From Pseudomonas synxantha BG33R (lineage in GTDB: Bacteria; Pseudomonadota; Gammaproteobacteria; Pseudomonadales; Pseudomonadaceae), in NCBI RefSeq assembly GCF_000263715.2, contig NZ_CM001514.1, positions 2,094,936 to 2,158,935 on the forward strand: 64,000 nt of DNA, in the 5' to 3' direction. The position numbers were made by a program, and so were the translations under genes. Below, one piece after another: positions 42,823-52,161 of the stretch. The notes under the pieces were generated by a model that was given only the letters and a program-made list of their open reading frames with translations, was not told where the DNA came from and did not search any database. Position 1 is the stretch's first letter; the number at the start of each line of letters is the position of its first letter.

Positions 42823-43898
42823 AGCGCTGCTGAGTACATGTCCAGGCTGTCGATCACATGGATGCTGTAGCCGGCCACGTCCTTGGCGTGGTGCTTGGCT
42901 TGCGAGGCCAATTCCGCCAACTGGCTGGCATCGAGTTGCGCACAGGCCTGTGGATACAGATGCACCACACCGATAGACAGCGATAGCAAGGCGAACTCCT
43001 GGCGCACGCCCTGGCGGTTGAGTGACACGAAGCAACCAGCATCGACGTGCTCGGCGCGGTAAAAGCGTCGGCATTGGGTATGGAAGTCGTCCAGCAACTG
43101 GTTGAGCCGCTTGCGCCAATCCTGCGGGCCCAGCACCAGCAAAAAGTCATCGCCGCCAATATGCCCGACAAAGTCGCGGCTGGGGTCTACCTGGTCGTTC
43201 AGGCATTGCGCCAGGCACAGCAGCACTTCATCCCCACGCCCGTAGCCGTAGATATCGTTGAACGGCTTGAAACTGTCGATATCCACATAACAGATCAGCG
43301 ACTCGCGCTGTTGCTGCAACAGCCGAGTCAGGCATTGCTGGATCGGTACGTTGCCTGGTAGCAAAGTCAGCGGGTTGGCGTAGCGCGCCTGCTGGATTTT
43401 CAGTTCGGTGATCAGCTTGAGCACGTCGATCACCCGGCCCAGGCCCAGATAGTCACCGTTCAACGTGATGATGAAATCTTCTTCGATGCGCTGCCGTGCG
43501 CGGCTGGTCAACAAACGGCTGACCTGTTGCAAGGATTGGCTCAATTCCACCGCCAGGAAATCATCGCTCATCAAGCGGCTGATCGGTTTGCGCGCAAACA
43601 AGTCGGTCGCGAACGGCTTGAGCAGCGCGTCCGACAGCGAGTGTCGGTGCACAATTCCGATCGGGCGACCGCCGCCATCCAGCACCGCCAGTGAATTGAG
43701 ATTGGCCTGGTGATGGAACGCTTCCAGCACTTGAGCCGTGGCGGTGTCTTGATCCACCGCTGGCTGTTCGTTCAGCAGGGCGCTGAGGTCACTGCCTTCA
43801 TCGCTGAGGGCAGTCGTGGCGTTATCCGGCTTGGGCAACATCTGGCGCGCTTCCTGCGGTGTGCAAACTGCCTTGAACCAGGATTGAGCCCAATGCAT
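42819..43898 (-). CDS. CBS-pair GGDEF-domain protein (degenerate GGDDF)
   Basis: A 359-residue protein with two CBS repeats (about residues 50-155; LAVLDGGGRPIGIVHRHSLS, FIITLNGDYLGLGRVIDVLK) and a C-terminal GGDEF domain (about 195-345). The active-site motif reads GGDDF, so one acidic residue is retained but the fourth position is changed from Glu to Asp. Loop residues such as YVDIDSFKPFNDIYGYGRGD are conserved. It may be a weak or regulated diguanylate cyclase or a nucleotide sensor through the CBS pair. No signal or membrane segment. Convergent with the XRE pair by four bases. Confidence 0.88.
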   Translation of the reverse strand: MHWAQSWFKAVCTPQEARQMLPKPDNATTALSDEGSDLSALLNEQPAVDQDTATAQVLEAFHHQANLNSLAVLDGGGRPIGIVHRHSLSDALLKPFATDLFARKPISRLMSDDFLAVELSQSLQQVSRLLTSRARQRIEEDFIITLNGDYLGLGRVIDVLKLITELKIQQARYANPLTLLPGNVPIQQCLTRLLQQQRESLICYVDIDSFKPFNDIYGYGRGDEVLLCLAQCLNDQVDPSRDFVGHIGGDDFLLVLGPQDWRKRLNQLLDDFHTQCRRFYRAEHVDAGCFVSLNRQGVRQEFALLSLSIGVVHLYPQACAQLDASQLAELASQAKHHAKDVAGYSIHVIDSLDMYSAAL

Positions 43899-43940
43899 TC
43901 AGCGGTTCGGTCACGGTCATGACGATCTCGATCAAAAAAA

Positions 43941-43972
43941 AAGGACCGCAGGCGTCAAGCCTGCGGTCCTTT
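43941..43972 (-). terminator. terminator of the tail-specific protease gene
   Basis: GGACCGCAGGC and GCCTGCGGTCC form an 11-bp perfect stem around a 5-base loop. On the minus strand a run of T residues follows it. Confidence 0.88.
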
Positions 43973-44039
43973 CATTTCACGACAGAATGATGTCTATATG
44001 ATGACACTGCGTGGAGCGGTCACATTAAATTGCCATCAT

Positions 44040-46121
44040 TTACTGCTTGGCCACCTGCTTGGTGATCTTCAGGTAGTCGAGGAGGATCCGGCCAGTCTCG
44101 GCCAAGTAGGCATCGTCTTCCGGTTTGGTTTTATCCGCTTCGGTCGGCAAGGCATCTTCATCTTCTTTCTTCAGCTCTTTGAGCGGATCTTCACCCTTGG
44201 CTTTGCGGCGGGTGTTTTCCAGCACCAATTGCTGATTCTCGATGCTGGAGTGCTGTGCACGGCGATCCGCTTCGTTGAGGCTGACGGTTTTCTCTTCCAT
44301 CAGCTTCTTGGCCAGGGCCAGCTTGTCGCGGATAAACACGAACTCGGCATCCTTGGCAGAGCGGGTGTCGTGGTCTGCTTTCAACTGCGTCAGGAACGGC
44401 TTGAACGGATCCGACGCCGGCTTGATCGCAGGGCGGATGGTGTCCCATGGCATGGCTTCAGGCAGCGCGCTTTCGCCGATTTCCTTGGTGTCGATAATCG
44501 ACGGGAAATCGATATCCGGCAGCACGCCCTGATGCTGGGTGCTCTGCCCGGAAACCCGGTAGAACTTGGCCAGCGTCAGTTTCAGCTCGCCATGGTTCAG
44601 CGGCTGGATGGTCTGCACGGTGCCCTTGCCGAACGTCTGGCCGCCGATGATCAACGCACGGTGATAGTCCTGCATGGCACCGGCGAAAATCTCCGAAGCG
44701 GAGGCCGAGAGACGGTTGACCAGCAACGCCATCGGCCCCTTGTAGAAGGCGCCCGGGTTCTCGTCTTCCAGCACGTCGACACGCCCATCAGCATTGCGGA
44801 CCAATACGGTTGGGCCCTTGTCGATAAACAGGCTGGTCAGCTCGGTGGCTTCTTGCAGGGAACCGCCGCCGTTGTTGCGCAGGTCGATGACCACGCCGTC
44901 GACTTTTTCCTTCTGCAGTTCCGTCAGGATTTTCTTCACGTCGCGGGTGGTGGACTTGTAGTCCGGGTCACCGGCACGGAACGCCTTGAAGTCCAGGTAG
45001 AAGGCCGGGATCTCAATCACGCCCAGCTTGTAGTCCTTGCCATCCTGCTTGAGGTTAAGGACTTTCTTCTGCACCGCCTGGTCTTCGAGCTTCACCGCTT
45101 CACGGGTGATGGACACGATCTTGCTGGTCTGGTCGTTCGGTGCGTTGGTGTGCGGAATCACTTCCAGGCGCACCACACTGCCTTTTGGCCCTCGGATCAG
45201 CTTGACCACTTCGTCCAGGCGCCAGCCGACCACATCGACCATCTCTTTGTCGGCCTGGGCCACGCCAATGATCTTGTCTGCCGGGGCGACCTGCTTGGTC
45301 TTGTCTGCCGGGCCTGCCGGTACCAAACGTACGATCTTGACCTGGTCATTGTCGCTTTGCAGGACGGCACCGATGCCTTCCAGGGACAGACTCATGTTGA
45401 TATCAAAATTTTCCGCGTTATCCGGTGACAGATAATTGGTGTGCGGGTCGTAGGACATCGCGAAGGTGTTGATGTAGGCCTGGAAGATATCTTCGGCACG
45501 GGTCTGGTCCAGGCGCGCCAACTGATTCTTGTAGCGCTTGGTCAACAGTTCCTGAATGGCCTTGGGCTCTTTGCCGGCGATCTTCAAGCGCAGCACTTCG
45601 TCCTTGACGCGTTTGCGCCACAGGTCGTCCAGCGCTGCCGTGCTGGTCAGCCAAGGGGCATCCTTGCGATCCACCAGAAGGGTTTCCTTCTGGGTGAAGT
45701 CGAGCTTGTCGATGCCTTTGTTCAGCTCACCCAGGGCGAAGTCCAGACGCGCTTTGACGCGGTCCAGGTAACGCTTGTAGATGGTGAAGCCGGGCTGCAG
45801 GTCGCCGCCTTTGAGGAAGTCGTCGAACTGCGTCTTCCACTTGTCGAACTCAGCGATATCGCTGGCCAGGAAGTAGCTGCGCGACGGATCCAGCAGCTTG
45901 AGGTAGCTGTCGTAGATGATCACCGAGCGAGCGTCGTCCAGCGGCGGCTTGCTGTAGTGATGGCGCTTGAGCAACTCGACAACGTTAAGGCTGGCAATCA
46001 CCTCATCGCGATCAGGCTGAAGGTTGTCCCAGCTATTGGCTGCGAACGTATTGGTCGACATCGACGCGAAGCCGAGACCAATGAAAAAAGCGAGGGCGGT
46101 GCTGGGGAACAGATGCTTCAT
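44040..46121 (-). CDS. prc: tail-specific (carboxy-terminal) protease
   Basis: A 693-residue protease from the ATG at 46121 (MKHLFPSTALAFFIGLGFAS), starting a Sec signal peptide; the upstream in-frame ATG at 46154 gives an unlikely extra 11 residues. A PDZ domain lies about 235-320 (SLEGIGAVLQSDNDQVKIVR). The S41 core follows: VIDLRNNGGGSLQEATELTS, the Ser of LVNRLSASASEIFAGAMQDY and the catalytic Lys of GGQTFGKGTVQTIQPL. A C-terminal helical extension with many charged residues ends the protein, as in E. coli Prc (682). It degrades or trims periplasmic proteins with unstructured C-termini. Confidence 0.94.
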   Translation of the reverse strand: MKHLFPSTALAFFIGLGFASMSTNTFAANSWDNLQPDRDEVIASLNVVELLKRHHYSKPPLDDARSVIIYDSYLKLLDPSRSYFLASDIAEFDKWKTQFDDFLKGGDLQPGFTIYKRYLDRVKARLDFALGELNKGIDKLDFTQKETLLVDRKDAPWLTSTAALDDLWRKRVKDEVLRLKIAGKEPKAIQELLTKRYKNQLARLDQTRAEDIFQAYINTFAMSYDPHTNYLSPDNAENFDINMSLSLEGIGAVLQSDNDQVKIVRLVPAGPADKTKQVAPADKIIGVAQADKEMVDVVGWRLDEVVKLIRGPKGSVVRLEVIPHTNAPNDQTSKIVSITREAVKLEDQAVQKKVLNLKQDGKDYKLGVIEIPAFYLDFKAFRAGDPDYKSTTRDVKKILTELQKEKVDGVVIDLRNNGGGSLQEATELTSLFIDKGPTVLVRNADGRVDVLEDENPGAFYKGPMALLVNRLSASASEIFAGAMQDYHRALIIGGQTFGKGTVQTIQPLNHGELKLTLAKFYRVSGQSTQHQGVLPDIDFPSIIDTKEIGESALPEAMPWDTIRPAIKPASDPFKPFLTQLKADHDTRSAKDAEFVFIRDKLALAKKLMEEKTVSLNEADRRAQHSSIENQQLVLENTRRKAKGEDPLKELKKEDEDALPTEADKTKPEDDAYLAETGRILLDYLKITKQVAKQ

Positions 46122-46205
46122 GCTGATTCGACGCGGGGGCAATTGATAACGCATATTAGGCCGTCTTTGAGGGAGCCGGTTCCATATGGTCCGGTCGCAT
46201 AATGC

Positions 46206-46233
46206 AAAAAGCCCGACGCTACTGCTACGGGCT
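46206..46233 (-). terminator. terminator on the minus strand
   Basis: Read on the minus strand, AGCCCG and CGGGCT form a short stem followed by TTTTT. It lies between the HAD gene and prc and would end the ABC-phosphatase-HAD transcript. Confidence 0.55.
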
Positions 46234-46376
46234 CAGTCCAGACTCACTATGGAGGCACTGTGAAAGCATTGCAAGGCGTTGAGGGGCATGTGGAGGGTTA
46301 GAAGAACCCAGTCCTACATTCGATGTAGTCCATATTGCCAACAGCCTGACCGAATCCTGGATTGAAATGCAGTCAG

Positions 46377-46465
46377 TGTGGGAGCTGGCTTGCCTGAGAT
46401 AGCGGTGCACCAGATGAAGAATTCTTCACTGTTGCACCGCTATCTCAGGCAAGCCAGCTCCCACA
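46377..46465. repeat. REP pair with perfect 33-bp arms
   Basis: Arms 46377-46409 and 46433-46465 are exact reverse complements (TGTGGGAGCTGGCTTGCCTG and onward). It lies 18 bases after the HAD gene on its downstream side. Confidence 0.88.
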
Positions 46466-46482
46466 GGTTGATCTCTATTGAT

Positions 46483-47136
46483 TCAGGTCCAATGGTGGAT
46501 CGGCCAGCCGGCCTGTTCGGCGTGGGCGCGCAACACCGGGTCCGGGTTCACCACCTGCGGGTGGTCGATCTTGAGCAATAGCGGCAGGTCATTGCGCGAA
46601 TCCGAGTAGAAATACGCGCCCTCCAGCGTTTCCCCTTCCTGCTCCAGCCATTCCAGCAGGCGCGTGATCTTGCCTTCACGATAGGTCAGCACGCCTATGG
46701 TCTTGCCGCTGTACACGCCGTGGCCGACGTCCAGGTTAATCCCCAACACTTCTTCAATACCGATACGCGCCGCAATCGGCGTGACCAGGTGAGTGCCCGA
46801 GGCGGAAATCACCAGGATCCGGTCGCCATTCGCACGGTGGCGGGCGATGGTCTTGGTGGCGTCGCTATAGATCAGCGGCTCGATCACGTCCTCGACCCAC
46901 GGCTCCACCAGATGCTCGATTTCTTCCGGAGTGCGGCCGATCATCGGCTCCAGGCTGAAGTCCATGAAGTCTTCCATGCGCAACTCGCCTCGGCTGTAGG
47001 CGTCCATCAATTCGTTGTTCCTGCGCATGAACGACTCAGGGTCTACCCAGCCCAGGCGGCCCATCTGTTCGCTCCACAGGGTGGCGCAGTCGCCGTGGAT
47101 CAGGGTGTCGTCCAGATCAAAAATTACCAATGCCAT
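46483..47136 (-). CDS. HAD-IB family phosphatase
   Basis: A 217-residue HAD hydrolase with the nucleophile block VIFDLDDTLIHGD (first Asp and acid/base Asp at positions 7 and 9). The C1 cap is helical, motif II is ILVISASGTH, motif III Lys is in GKITRLLEWL and motif IV is YFYSDSRNDLPLLL. This is the SerB/HAD-IB subgroup, which removes phosphate from small phosphomonoesters such as phosphoserine. It is the last gene of the SBP-phosphatase-permease-permease-ATPase run, so it may dephosphorylate the imported compound (inference). Confidence 0.88.
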   Translation of the reverse strand: MALVIFDLDDTLIHGDCATLWSEQMGRLGWVDPESFMRRNNELMDAYSRGELRMEDFMDFSLEPMIGRTPEEIEHLVEPWVEDVIEPLIYSDATKTIARHRANGDRILVISASGTHLVTPIAARIGIEEVLGINLDVGHGVYSGKTIGVLTYREGKITRLLEWLEQEGETLEGAYFYSDSRNDLPLLLKIDHPQVVNPDPVLRAHAEQAGWPIHHWT

Positions 47137-47169
47137 CCGTCATGTTCTCTCTCAATAGGTCGCTGCCTG

Positions 47170-48159
47170 TCAGGCTACTTCACACAGGGCGCTGGGGTCG
47201 ATGGAAAGTGCCAGGCGCTGGCCGTCCGGGTGAAGGTCGTCGGCCGAGCGATTGAGTACGTCGACCACCAATTCCACGCCACGGGCTTCGATGCGGTAGC
47301 GAATCACGTTACCCAGCAAGCTGTGGCTGCGCACCAGCGCATCGAGCTCGCCGCTGCGGCTCAACTCGATGGCCTCGGGGCGAATGGCAATGCGCCCGTT
47401 GATTGGCCGTTGCAACAACTGGCTGGCCTTGTCGGCGTCGAGCAGGTTGTAGTTACCGATAAAACCGGCGGCGAAGGCATCCACCGGCGCAGTGTAGAGG
47501 GTTTCGGCATCGCCGCTTTGTACGATCTTGCCCTGATTCATCAGAAAGATACGGTCGGACATGGTCAGGGCTTCTTCCTGGTCATGGGTCACAAAAATCG
47601 TGGTCAGCCCCAGTTCGCGCTGGATCTGGCGGATCTGTTCGCGCAAGTGCTTGCGAATACGTGCATCCAATGCCGACAGCGGTTCATCGAGCAACAGCAG
47701 GCGCGGGCGGGTCACCAGGGAGCGGGCGAGGGCGACACGCTGGCACTGGCCCCCGGACATCTGGTGCGGATAGCGGCCGGCCAGCTCCTTTAGCTCAACC
47801 AATTGCAGCACTTCCTGCACGCGCTTGTGGCTGTCGTCGGCGTTGACCTTTTGCATGCGCAGGCCGAACGCAACGTTCTGCTCCACGGTCATGTTGGGGA
47901 ACAGCGCGTAGCTCTGGAACACCATGCCGATCTGACGTTTCTGCGGGCTCAGGGGCACGATGTCCTGCCCATCCAGCAGGATTGTGCCGCTGTCTACCGA
48001 GGTTAACCCTGCGATGCAACGCAGCAGGGTGGACTTGCCGCAACCGGACGGGCCGAGCAGGGTGACGAACTCGCCCTTGGCGATTTCACAGTTGATATCG
48101 CTGAACACTGGCGTGCCGGAGTAGCTTTTTTGCAGATGTTGGACGCTGACGAAGCTCAT
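47170..48159 (-). CDS. ABC importer ATP-binding protein
   Basis: A 329-residue ATPase of the PotA/FbpC class with Walker A GPSGCGKST, Q-loop VFQSYALFPNMT, signature MSGGQCQRVALARS, Walker B RLLLLDEPLSALD and the switch FVTHDQEEALTM. A C-terminal TOBE region follows (about 270-320). It energises the two adjacent permeases. It overlaps the upstream permease gene by four bases. Confidence 0.93.
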   Translation of the reverse strand: MSFVSVQHLQKSYSGTPVFSDINCEIAKGEFVTLLGPSGCGKSTLLRCIAGLTSVDSGTILLDGQDIVPLSPQKRQIGMVFQSYALFPNMTVEQNVAFGLRMQKVNADDSHKRVQEVLQLVELKELAGRYPHQMSGGQCQRVALARSLVTRPRLLLLDEPLSALDARIRKHLREQIRQIQRELGLTTIFVTHDQEEALTMSDRIFLMNQGKIVQSGDAETLYTAPVDAFAAGFIGNYNLLDADKASQLLQRPINGRIAIRPEAIELSRSGELDALVRSHSLLGNVIRYRIEARGVELVVDVLNRSADDLHPDGQRLALSIDPSALCEVA

Positions 48160-48956
48160 TGGCTTTTGTCCTTGTTCAAGATATTGGCGGCCCAGGTCAG
48201 CACCAGCACAAAGAAGAAATAGGAGATCACAACGGCACTGGTGAAGTGGCCGCTGCTGTTGCGCATGTTGTTGAGGTACACCTGCAGGGTCTCGTAGCGC
48301 GTGCCGACGAGGATGTTGGCAAACACGAACTCACCGAACAGGAACGAGAACGACAGCAGCAATGCCACCATCAGGCCTTTGCGCAGGTTAGGCAGCACCA
48401 CCAGGATCGCCGCTTGCCAGGTGCTGGCGCCGAGCAGTTGCGAGGCGTCCATCAGGTCGCGCAGGTTGATGGCTTGCAGGTTGTTGGTGATCGCCCGGTA
48501 CATGAACGGCAGCGCCACGGTGAAGTAGCAACCGATCAGAATCCACGGCGTACCCACCATCGCCAACGGCCCGGAACCGTACAGTTGCAGCAAACCGACT
48601 GAAGACACCACCGGCGGCACCGCGAAGGGCAGCAGAATCAGAATGTTCATCAGCGCATCAAGCTTGGGAAAGTGGTAATGCACCACGAACAGCAGCGGCA
48701 AAATCAATACCACCGAAAGGATCAACGCGCCCACACACACCAGCAACGATTGCTCGAACGCCATCAGAAAGCGCGGGTCGCTCCACAGTTGTACGTACCA
48801 TTTCACGCTGAAGCCGGCGGGCAGGATAGTCGCCGACCAACTGCTGGAGATCGAGTAGACAAAGGTGCCGATCAGCGGCAGTACCAGAATAAGGAACAGC
48901 AGGTACACCACTACCCGATGGTAGAGGGAGGCCGGGCCGGCATCAGCGCGAGACAT
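48156..48956 (-). CDS. ABC importer permease, second subunit
   Basis: A 266-residue permease with six helices (VVYLLFLILVLPLIGTFVYS at the start). The cytoplasmic EAA loop reads LMDASQLLGASTWQAAILVV, which docks the ATPase. This class is paired with PotB/PhnU-type importers. It overlaps the first permease by 14 bases and the ATPase gene by four. Confidence 0.92.
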   Translation of the reverse strand: MSRADAGPASLYHRVVVYLLFLILVLPLIGTFVYSISSSWSATILPAGFSVKWYVQLWSDPRFLMAFEQSLLVCVGALILSVVLILPLLFVVHYHFPKLDALMNILILLPFAVPPVVSSVGLLQLYGSGPLAMVGTPWILIGCYFTVALPFMYRAITNNLQAINLRDLMDASQLLGASTWQAAILVVLPNLRKGLMVALLLSFSFLFGEFVFANILVGTRYETLQVYLNNMRNSSGHFTSAVVISYFFFVLVLTWAANILNKDKSQ

Positions 48957-49779
48957 GGTAGTTCCTCTTGAGCAGCAGTTGATGGACCACGGTGACCACC
49001 GTCATCAGCGCTACCAGCACCACGGCCAGGGCGCTGGCCATGTTCGGGTCCAGCGACACATCACCAGAGACCAGCCCCGCGATGCGGATCGGCAGCACGT
49101 TGAAGTTGCCGGTGGTCAGGGCGTAGACCGTGGCGTAGGCGCCAAGGGCGTTGGCCAACAGGATGACGAAAGTGCCAAGCAGGGCAGGGGTGAGCACCGG
49201 CAAGCCGATATGTCGCCAGAACTGCCAGCCATTGGCGCCGAGCAGCGCAGCCGACTCACGCCAGTCTTCGCGCAATGCATCAAAGGCCGGGTAGAGCAAC
49301 AGCACTCCGAGAGGAATCTGGAAGTAGGTGTAGAGGATGATCAAGCCGGTCTTGGAGTACAGGTTGAAGTCCTGAATGATCCCGGCCTGCTTGAGCATGA
49401 TGGTGATGCTGCCGTTGAAGCCCAGCAGGATGATGAACGCGAAGGCCAGGGGCACGCCTGAGAAGTTGCTGGTCATGTTGGCAAAGGCCGTGACGAAGTT
49501 GCGCAGCGGCGAATCCACCCGGCGCAACGAATAACTGCCCAGGGTGGCGATGACGATGCCGAAGATGCTGGAGTAGAAACTGATCTCCAGGCTGAACTGA
49601 ATCGCCTGCCGGTAGAACTTCGAACTGAAGATCCGTGTGAAGTTATCCACGCCCCAACCGGACTCTTCGGTCTGCAGGCTGTTGATCAGCACCCATACCA
49701 GCGGCGCGATCTCGAACACGATAAAGAACAGTGCGAAGGGCACCAGGCACAGTAGCGCCAGCCATTTGCCGCGGCTCAT
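48943..49779 (-). CDS. ABC importer permease, first subunit
   Basis: A 278-residue permease from the ATG at 49779 (MSRGKWLALLCLVPFALFFI); the frame is open further upstream but without a matching start, and this ATG overlaps the preceding stop as ATGA. Six helices are visible, and the EAA loop reads LREDWRESAALLGANGWQFW. Partner of the following permease. Confidence 0.92.
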   Translation of the reverse strand: MSRGKWLALLCLVPFALFFIVFEIAPLVWVLINSLQTEESGWGVDNFTRIFSSKFYRQAIQFSLEISFYSSIFGIVIATLGSYSLRRVDSPLRNFVTAFANMTSNFSGVPLAFAFIILLGFNGSITIMLKQAGIIQDFNLYSKTGLIILYTYFQIPLGVLLLYPAFDALREDWRESAALLGANGWQFWRHIGLPVLTPALLGTFVILLANALGAYATVYALTTGNFNVLPIRIAGLVSGDVSLDPNMASALAVVLVALMTVVTVVHQLLLKRNYHVSR

Positions 49780-50582
49780 TTCAACAGCTCCCGGCATACA
49801 GGTTTGTCGTGGGGGACGCCGAGCAGTTCGCAGACGGTACCGCACAGATCGGTTTGTTTCGGCGCGGCGTCGGCATCCAGGCTGAAGGCGTCACCGAGGA
49901 CAAACAGCGGCACTTCGCGCTCTTGCGGCAATAGGCCGTTGTGAGAGCGGTCGTTGTTCATGCCGTGGTCGGCCGTGACCAGCACCTGGTAGCCGGCGTC
50001 GAGCCAGCCTTGTAGGTAGTCGGCCAGGATAATGTCGGCCGAACGGGCGCTGTTGCGGTATTGCGCGGTGTCGAGGCCATGCTTGTGGCCGGCATCGTCG
50101 ATATTCATCGGATGCACCAGCAAAAAGTTGGGCGCGTGCTTGAGCCGCAGGCTTTCGGCATCGGCGAACAGATGGGAATCCGGATAGTGGTCAGTCCAGT
50201 AGAAATGCCCGTGCTGGATCGTCAGCGCCTTGTTGTCGGTGTGGCGATCACGCGCGGCGACGAAGGGCGTGCGGTTGTACAACTCGCTGACCCAATGGTA
50301 AGCCGCCGCTGCCGTGGCCAAGCCAGCATCGGTGGCGTAGTGGAAAATGCTGCGCTGGTTGGACAGGCGCGAGACGTTGTTATGGACAATGCCGCTGTCA
50401 ATCGGTGGCACGCCGGTGAGGATGCATTCATACAACGGGCGGGACAGGGCGGGCAGTTCGCATTCCAGTTTGTAGAGGGCTGCGCGTCCTGCGCCGACGT
50501 AGGCCTGCAAGTGCCCCATGGCGTGCCGGGCGACCTCGAAATTCAGGCCGTCGAGCACGACAAGGATGACAGTGTGCTTCAT
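49776..50582 (-). CDS. alkaline-phosphatase-superfamily phosphoesterase
   Basis: A 268-residue enzyme from the ATG at 50582 (MKHTVILVVLDGLNFEVARH). The metal site is visible: Asp 11 in VVLDGLN, a probable Ser nucleophile at 47 in PALSRPLYECILTG, NIDDAGHKHG, and TADHGMNND. This fits type I phosphodiesterase/nucleotide-pyrophosphatase relatives rather than classical PhoA. There is no signal peptide, so the substrate is met in the cytoplasm. It is placed between the binding-protein gene and the permeases and overlaps the first permease by four bases, so it probably processes the imported phosphorus compound. Confidence 0.87.
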   Translation of the reverse strand: MKHTVILVVLDGLNFEVARHAMGHLQAYVGAGRAALYKLECELPALSRPLYECILTGVPPIDSGIVHNNVSRLSNQRSIFHYATDAGLATAAAAYHWVSELYNRTPFVAARDRHTDNKALTIQHGHFYWTDHYPDSHLFADAESLRLKHAPNFLLVHPMNIDDAGHKHGLDTAQYRNSARSADIILADYLQGWLDAGYQVLVTADHGMNNDRSHNGLLPQEREVPLFVLGDAFSLDADAAPKQTDLCGTVCELLGVPHDKPVCRELLK

Positions 50583-50641
50583 GGGGGCTGGGGCTCCGCA
50601 ACAGGGGGTATGGCTCAGTATCAACTTGGAATGGGATCAAA

Positions 50642-50731
50642 TGTGGGAGCTGGCTTGCCTGCGATGGCGGTGTATCAGTGGACACCAATGTTGAATGTCA
50701 GACCGCTATCGCAGGCAAGCCAGCTCCCACA
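50642..50731. repeat. REP pair within the transporter operon
   Basis: Arms 50642-50671 and 50702-50731 (TGTGGGAGCTGGCTTGCCTG and complement, one mismatch). It separates the binding-protein gene from the phosphoesterase gene and may lower downstream expression or stabilise the upstream transcript. Confidence 0.85.
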
Positions 50732-50759
50732 CTGACCGCACTTGTATCAGAGAGACCGA

Positions 50760-51836
50760 TTACTTCATCTCTACGATGACCTGCTCGTTCCACATCTGCG
50801 GAAGCTTCTTGGACGTCGCTTCCCAGGCATCGGCATCTTTGATCGGCTGCGGGTTGGCCTTGGTGTATTGCTCGCCCGGGATCAGGTTCTTGGCGATATC
50901 GGCCGGCAGCTTCAGGTCGGTTTCCGCACGGATCGGACGCGCATTGCCCTTGGCCAGGTTGAGTTGGCCGGCATCGCTGAAGATGTATTCGCGGGTCAGC
51001 TTGGCGGCGTTCGGGTGCTTGGCGTATTTGTTGATGATGGTGGTGTAGCCCGATTTCACCGAGCCATCCGATGGAATCAGCACCACGTAGTCATCCGGGT
51101 TGGCCATCTTGGCTTTGTAGCTCAGGCCGTTGAAGTCCCAGACAATGCCAACTTCGACTTCGCCTTTTTCCATGGTGGCGATGGTCGGGTTGGACAGTGA
51201 GAGGCGACCTTGCTGGGCGATCCTGGTGAAAAACTGCAGGCCCGGTGCGATGTTTTTCTCGTCGCCCTTGTTGGCGATAGCGGCGGCGAGTACCGCATTG
51301 GAGGCTTGGGCTGCGGTGCTTACATCACCCACCGACACCTTGTATTTGCCGGTTTGCAGGTCGGCCCAACTGGTCGGCACTTCTGAGCCGTGCAGCAGCT
51401 TCTTGTTGACGATAAACGCGATGGTGCCGGTATAGGCCAGGGCCCAGTGACCGTCCTTGTCTTTTGCCCAATCCGGAACCTGCGCCCAGGTGGAGGGTTT
51501 GTAGGGCTGGGTGACTTCCTGCTTCACCGCGATCGGGCCGAAGGCTGCGCCCACGTCACCGATATCGGCACTGGCGTTGTCTTTTTCGGCTTTGAACTTG
51601 GCGATTTCCTGGGCCGAACTCATGTCGGTATCGATGTGCTTGAGGCCGTAGGTCTTGGCCAGGTCTTCCCAGGTGCCTTTCCAGTTGGCCCAATCATCGG
51701 GCATGCCGACGCTGTTGACGGCGCCTTCCGCCTTGGCGGCGGCTTCCAAGGTTTTTAGATCGGTATCAGCGGCCATGGCGGCGGTGCACATGGCAATGGT
51801 CGAGCCTAACAGTGATGCCAGGAAAAGCTGTTTCAT
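50760..51836 (-). CDS. ABC transporter substrate-binding protein
   Basis: A 358-residue periplasmic protein with a Sec signal peptide (MKQLFLASLLGSTIAMCTAA; cleavage about residue 22, AMA/A). Family landmarks are EGAVNSVGMPDDWANWKGTW, AYTGTIAFIVNKKLLHG and GIVWDFNGLSYKAKMANPDD, which fit the FbpA/PotD/phosphonate-binding cluster. The operon context with a phosphoesterase, a HAD phosphatase and a UTRA regulator points to a phosphorus-containing ligand such as a phosphonate or phosphodiester. The ligand is not decided by sequence. Confidence 0.88.
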   Translation of the reverse strand: MKQLFLASLLGSTIAMCTAAMAADTDLKTLEAAAKAEGAVNSVGMPDDWANWKGTWEDLAKTYGLKHIDTDMSSAQEIAKFKAEKDNASADIGDVGAAFGPIAVKQEVTQPYKPSTWAQVPDWAKDKDGHWALAYTGTIAFIVNKKLLHGSEVPTSWADLQTGKYKVSVGDVSTAAQASNAVLAAAIANKGDEKNIAPGLQFFTRIAQQGRLSLSNPTIATMEKGEVEVGIVWDFNGLSYKAKMANPDDYVVLIPSDGSVKSGYTTIINKYAKHPNAAKLTREYIFSDAGQLNLAKGNARPIRAETDLKLPADIAKNLIPGEQYTKANPQPIKDADAWEATSKKLPQMWNEQVIVEMK

Positions 51837-51893
51837 CCGAAGCTCCTTTGGGCGTTTTACACGCGGCGTTTTATACGAACGTTGGCGAGGGTG

Positions 51894-51905
51894 TGGTCTA
51901 GGTCA
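51894..51905. promoter_or_regulatory. GntR/UTRA-type operator before the binding-protein gene
   Basis: TGGTCTAGGTCA matches the HutC/DasR-type palindrome TGGTCTAGACCA at 10 of 12 positions. It lies 57 bases upstream of the binding-protein start. Confidence 0.6.
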
Positions 51906-52161
51906 GCAATACCTGAGCCAATTTAGGCCCGATGGATGACAGTTTCATGTCGATGTCGTTTTTGAAGCACGGGTGTCGCTCAGCTCAGACTTAGCGTAGA
52001 CCATGCCCAACAGCCCGCAGGCCCTGGACTTGGCCGATGTATTGCAGGGTGTGGTACGGGCCCTCGACACCTGCTGTCATCTGTCGGTCATCTGTAATGC
52101 CTAGGCTGGCACGCAACAGTAAAAGCCCAGGCATAGCGTGTTTTGTGCACCTGAACGGTGC

